This document shows positions 5,638-7,607 of a stretch of 7,607 bases of DNA, one piece after another. The first letter of the stretch is position 1; the number at the start of each line of letters is the position of its first letter. The position numbers and the translations under genes were made by a program. The stretch comes from an uncultured Coriobacteriaceae bacterium (lineage in GTDB: Bacteria > Actinomycetota > Coriobacteriia > Coriobacteriales > UMGS124): the NCBI GenBank assembly GCA_900555105.1, contig USJP01000063.1, forward strand, positions 1 to 7,607. The letters are read 5' to 3'. The notes beneath the pieces are model-generated. The model did no database searches. It saw only the letters and a program-made list of their open reading frames with translations, and was not told where the DNA came from.

Positions 5638-6309
5638 CTACAGGTCAAACAAGGCGCGGCGCACCTCAGGCTCGTCTTCAGGCTGCGCGGCAACGAGCAC
5701 CGTGGCGCCCGGAGTGATGAGCGTCGAGGGGGCCACAGGCCGGTAGGCGCCATCGGACCACACAGCCAAAAGTGCGGCTTGCCCAGGCAGGTCGATCTCG
5801 CTCACGCGACGAGCGCTCTCGGCACCCCCCGACAAACCGGCGGTCAGCACCTCCATGAGGACGAACCCGTCGTGCACCAGCGGCATGACGTTGCGCTCGC
5901 CCGACGACATCACCACGGCCGACTGCACCATGTTGGCGATGGCCGTGGTCGAGCTCACCGTCTCGATGCCCATCTTCACAAAGATGCGCTCGTTGCGGGG
6001 GTCGTTGACGCGCGCGACCGTACGCGCCACGCGATACAGGGTCGCGGCGATCTCGCACGATGCAAGGTTGTCGTCATCATGACCTGAAAGCGCGCAGTAC
6101 ACGTCGGCATCCATGATGCCGGCGTCCACGAGCGCTTTGGTGTCGCAGCAGTCACCCTTGATGACCATCACGCGACCTGTGAGATGCTCGGCGAGAATCG
6201 AGGTGTGGTCCTCGTCGTTCTCGACGATGGCAACCTCGTGGCCGGCCGCCAGCAATAGCTTTGCAGCCGCCTCTCCTACCTTGCCGCCGCCGCCCAATAC
6301 GAAGTACAT
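5638..6309 (-). CDS. trkA: TrkA-family (RCK) potassium uptake regulatory subunit, second of a pair
   Basis: This 223-residue cytosolic protein has an N-terminal TrkA-N (RCK_N) Rossmann domain and a C-terminal TrkA-C domain. Such subunits bind nucleotides and gate a TrkH/KtrB-type potassium channel from the inner membrane face. The dinucleotide loop is GGGGKVG (6-12), and Glu30 in IVEND ends the second strand, where the NAD ribose normally binds. GDCCD (52-56) and the ALSGHDDDNLASCEIA stretch are typical RCK segments; RVNDPRNERIFVKMGIETV (100-118) matches the family pattern. TrkA-C spans about 140-210 (VLVAAQPED near its end). ATG 6307-6309 lies 3 bases after the upstream trkA stop, with AAGGA 8 bases before it, so the two are cotranscribed. 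Tandem single-TrkA genes are a known actinobacterial arrangement and probably form a hetero-oligomeric ring. Confidence 0.93.
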   Translation of the reverse strand: MYFVLGGGGKVGEAAAKLLLAAGHEVAIVENDEDHTSILAEHLTGRVMVIKGDCCDTKALVDAGIMDADVYCALSGHDDDNLASCEIAATLYRVARTVARVNDPRNERIFVKMGIETVSSTTAIANMVQSAVVMSSGERNVMPLVHDGFVLMEVLTAGLSGGAESARRVSEIDLPGQAALLAVWSDGAYRPVAPSTLITPGATVLVAAQPEDEPEVRRALFDL

Positions 6310-6312
6310 ACG

Positions 6313-7011
6313 CTACTTCCTTCCCACAAGGCCCACGAGGACAGATGCAGCCGGGGGCTTTACCTGCTCAGCCTCGCCCTTCATGTATTCGGCCAACTCC
6401 GGCAGGGCGCTTTCATGTGCAACGGCCACCACCGTGTCGCCGTCGTGCAAGAACATGTTGTGCGCCGCCAGGAACTGCTCGCCGTCGTGCTCGAAGAGGG
6501 CCACGTGCACCTCACCCAACGCCTCGAGGTCACGCACATGAATGACGCCCGGCACATGCAGGGTAAACGAAAGAACCTCGTACTCGCCGTAGGTATCGAG
6601 GTGGTGGGCCCTGCGTGCACGCACCTTCGTGACCATGTTCTCAGCCACAAGCTCGGTGTCGCATAGGTAGTCCAAGCCCAGCTGCTGATACAGCTTGATG
6701 TGTTCGGGATTGATGAGGCGCGTGAGCACATGGGGCACAGAGTAGAGTCGGCGGGCAACCTCGCTTGCCATGAGGTTCACGTTGTCCATGCTCGTGACGG
6801 CAGCAAACGCGTCGCAATCCCTGATGCCGGCCTGCTCCAGAACGCTCTCATCATAGCCATGCCCCACCACGCGCGTGCCCTGAAACTCGCTCGACAGGCG
6901 CGCGAGTGCCGCAGCGTCGATATCGATGACGGTCACTTGGTTTTCGGGGGTGTCGAGCACCTCGGCCAGCTGCTTGCCAACGCGACCGCACCCTACGACG
7001 ATGATCTTCAC
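6313..7011 (-). CDS. trkA: TrkA-family (RCK) potassium uptake regulatory subunit, first of a pair
   Basis: This 232-residue cytosolic protein has the TrkA-N plus TrkA-C layout. KIIVVGCGRVGKQLA (2-16) is the Rossmann GxGxxG loop, and Asp30 and Asp32 in VIDID close the second strand. VVGHGYDESVLEQAGI (48-63), AVTSMDNVNLMASEVAR (71-87) and LTRLINPEHIKLYQQLG (96-112) are standard RCK segments. TrkA-C covers roughly 145-205, ending LHDGDTVVAVAHE. It differs clearly in sequence from its downstream partner, so the pair is an old duplication with likely division of roles. The start is GTG 7009-7011, fixed by AGGAGG 6 bases upstream; the ATG 7012-7014 is out of frame and stops at once. No TrkH/KtrB membrane subunit lies in the window. 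Confidence 0.93.
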   Translation of the reverse strand: MKIIVVGCGRVGKQLAEVLDTPENQVTVIDIDAAALARLSSEFQGTRVVGHGYDESVLEQAGIRDCDAFAAVTSMDNVNLMASEVARRLYSVPHVLTRLINPEHIKLYQQLGLDYLCDTELVAENMVTKVRARRAHHLDTYGEYEVLSFTLHVPGVIHVRDLEALGEVHVALFEHDGEQFLAAHNMFLHDGDTVVAVAHESALPELAEYMKGEAEQVKPPAASVLVGLVGRK

Positions 7012-7017
7012 GTCATT

Positions 7018-7023
7018 CCTCCT
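7018..7023 (-). promoter_or_regulatory. Ribosome binding site for first trkA (sets a GTG start)
   Basis: A perfect AGGAGG on the minus strand lies 6 bases before GTG 7011-7009. An overlapping ATG ACG TGA reads only two codons in another frame, so GTG is the real start. Confidence 0.85.
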
Positions 7024-7031
7024 ATACGCAC

Positions 7032-7076
7032 GTGGCCGCCCTGCGGCTCACCCCTTGGGGCCCGCAAGACGGCCAC
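7032..7076. other. Long imperfect hairpin 8 bases upstream of the trkA ribosome binding site
   Basis: GTGGCCG (7032-7038) pairs with CGGCCAC (7070-7076), and after a 3x3 internal loop TGCGG (7042-7046) pairs with CCGCA (7062-7066); the apical part can add CCC/GGG. This gives 12 strong pairs in 45 bases. No T-run follows on the minus strand, so it is not an intrinsic terminator of the upstream peptidase gene. Its place in the trkA leader, 8 bases from AGGAGG, suggests a role in mRNA processing, attenuation or translation control; that is inference. Confidence 0.5.
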
Positions 7077-7120
7077 TCGCGTTGTTACTTCATTCGTGCA
7101 TGCGTGCAAGCCATAGGGCT

Positions 7121-7607
7121 TTACGCGTTCTTGATGACCTCGACCACCATGTCCACAGCGTCCTCGATGGCGTTGATGTCGAGCTTCTCGGGCGAGTCGC
7201 CGGTCCAGTGGGCGTTGGCAGGCACACCATCCTGCACGCCGCACAGCGTGACGGCACGGCAGCCCTGCTCAAGCGCGATGCTGGCATCGCTTGCACGCCA
7301 CGGCATGCGCTCCAGGGCGACGGGGCGGTTGATGCCCTGGCTCGCCTGACCAAAGATGTTGACAAGACGGCGGTCGGCCTTCACACGAGAGCTATCGGCG
7401 GCTTCCTCGACCACGAGAGATTGGCGACCCGCGCCCAGGCACTCAAGGTTGATGAAGTAGGCGCCCCGCAGCTCGCTGCGGTAGCTCGCGATGAAGTCGC
7501 GGATACCGGCGTTGCCGGCCTCTCCGGCGCCCGTGAGCACGAACCACACCTCGTGGGACGTGAGGTCGCGGTCACCCAGGCGCATGGCTGCACGACGGGC
7601 GCGGGCC
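7121..7607 (-). CDS. M28-family zinc metallopeptidase, C-terminal part (5' end outside window)
   Basis: The last 161 residues of an M28-like (aminopeptidase/carboxypeptidase) protein are visible; the frame stays open to the window edge, so the apparent ATG at 7585 is internal. The fold pattern matches M28: strand VWFVLTGAGEAGNAG (20-34 of the visible part), FINLECLGAG (51-60), SDASIALEQG (106-115) and NAHWTGDSPEKLD (131-143), whose His133 should be a zinc ligand as in the family YHTxxDT motif. Two departures stand out. The Glu-Glu pair of GAEExG, where the first Glu is the general base, reads Gly-Glu; the Asp usual in NLDxxG reads Glu55. Activity is therefore uncertain without the N-terminal half, which holds the other metal ligands. 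No signal sequence can be judged. It ends at TAA 7121-7123, 109 bases before trkA. Confidence 0.8.
   Translation of the reverse strand, partial: ARARRAAMRLGDRDLTSHEVWFVLTGAGEAGNAGIRDFIASYRSELRGAYFINLECLGAGRQSLVVEEAADSSRVKADRRLVNIFGQASQGINRPVALERMPWRASDASIALEQGCRAVTLCGVQDGVPANAHWTGDSPEKLDINAIEDAVDMVVEVIKNA

Noticed and set aside
1..7607. CRISPR array, insertion sequence or toxin-antitoxin pair
   Set aside because: I saw no regularly spaced repeats, transposase or small toxin-like gene pair on either strand.

Overview
The window is GC-rich, with strong G/C bias at third codon positions, GTG starts, tightly packed genes and AGGAGG-type ribosome binding sites. It carries an iron-sulphur type PurF, a class B sortase, two adjacent TrkA-type (RCK) genes and tRNA genes with encoded CCA ends. 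Together these suggest a high-GC Gram-positive bacterium. My best guess is an actinobacterium of the Coriobacteriia type (Olsenella/Collinsella/Eggerthella relatives), but this is inferred from gene content and style; no rRNA or other decisive marker is present.

Layout. Bases 1-199 (+) are the 3' end of an RlmD/TrmA-family uracil-C5 RNA methyltransferase. A strong hairpin with a T-run (227-267) sits between this gene and the convergent purine genes and probably terminates both. A five-gene minus-strand cluster occupies 5099 down to 296, in transcription order yqeY, srtB (class B sortase), purF, purM, purN. Neighbouring genes overlap slightly or are separated by at most 13 bases, so the set looks like one operon with translational coupling. 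PurF, PurM and PurN catalyse steps 1, 5 and 3 of de novo IMP synthesis. The cell-surface sortase between yqeY and purF has no obvious link to purines and is the oddest neighbour here.

Bases 5100-5640 are an RNA-gene island. A tRNA-Gly(CCC) on + and a tRNA-Lys(TTT) on - face each other across two intrinsic terminators. An imperfect inverted repeat lies just upstream of the tRNA-Lys -10 element. From 7011 down to 5638 (-) lie two consecutive TrkA-N/TrkA-C proteins, the cytosolic NAD-binding gating subunits of a Trk/Ktr potassium uptake system; no membrane subunit is in the window. Upstream of them, a 45-base imperfect hairpin lies close to the trkA ribosome binding site. The window ends inside an M28-family metallopeptidase (7121 to beyond 7607, -) whose usual Glu-Glu motif reads Gly-Glu.

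Most of this is conserved housekeeping DNA. I did not find a convincing new multi-gene system. The points that deserve a second look are the sortase placement and its Tyr/Gln-rich cytosolic tail, the peptidase active-site change, and two unexplained inverted-repeat structures.
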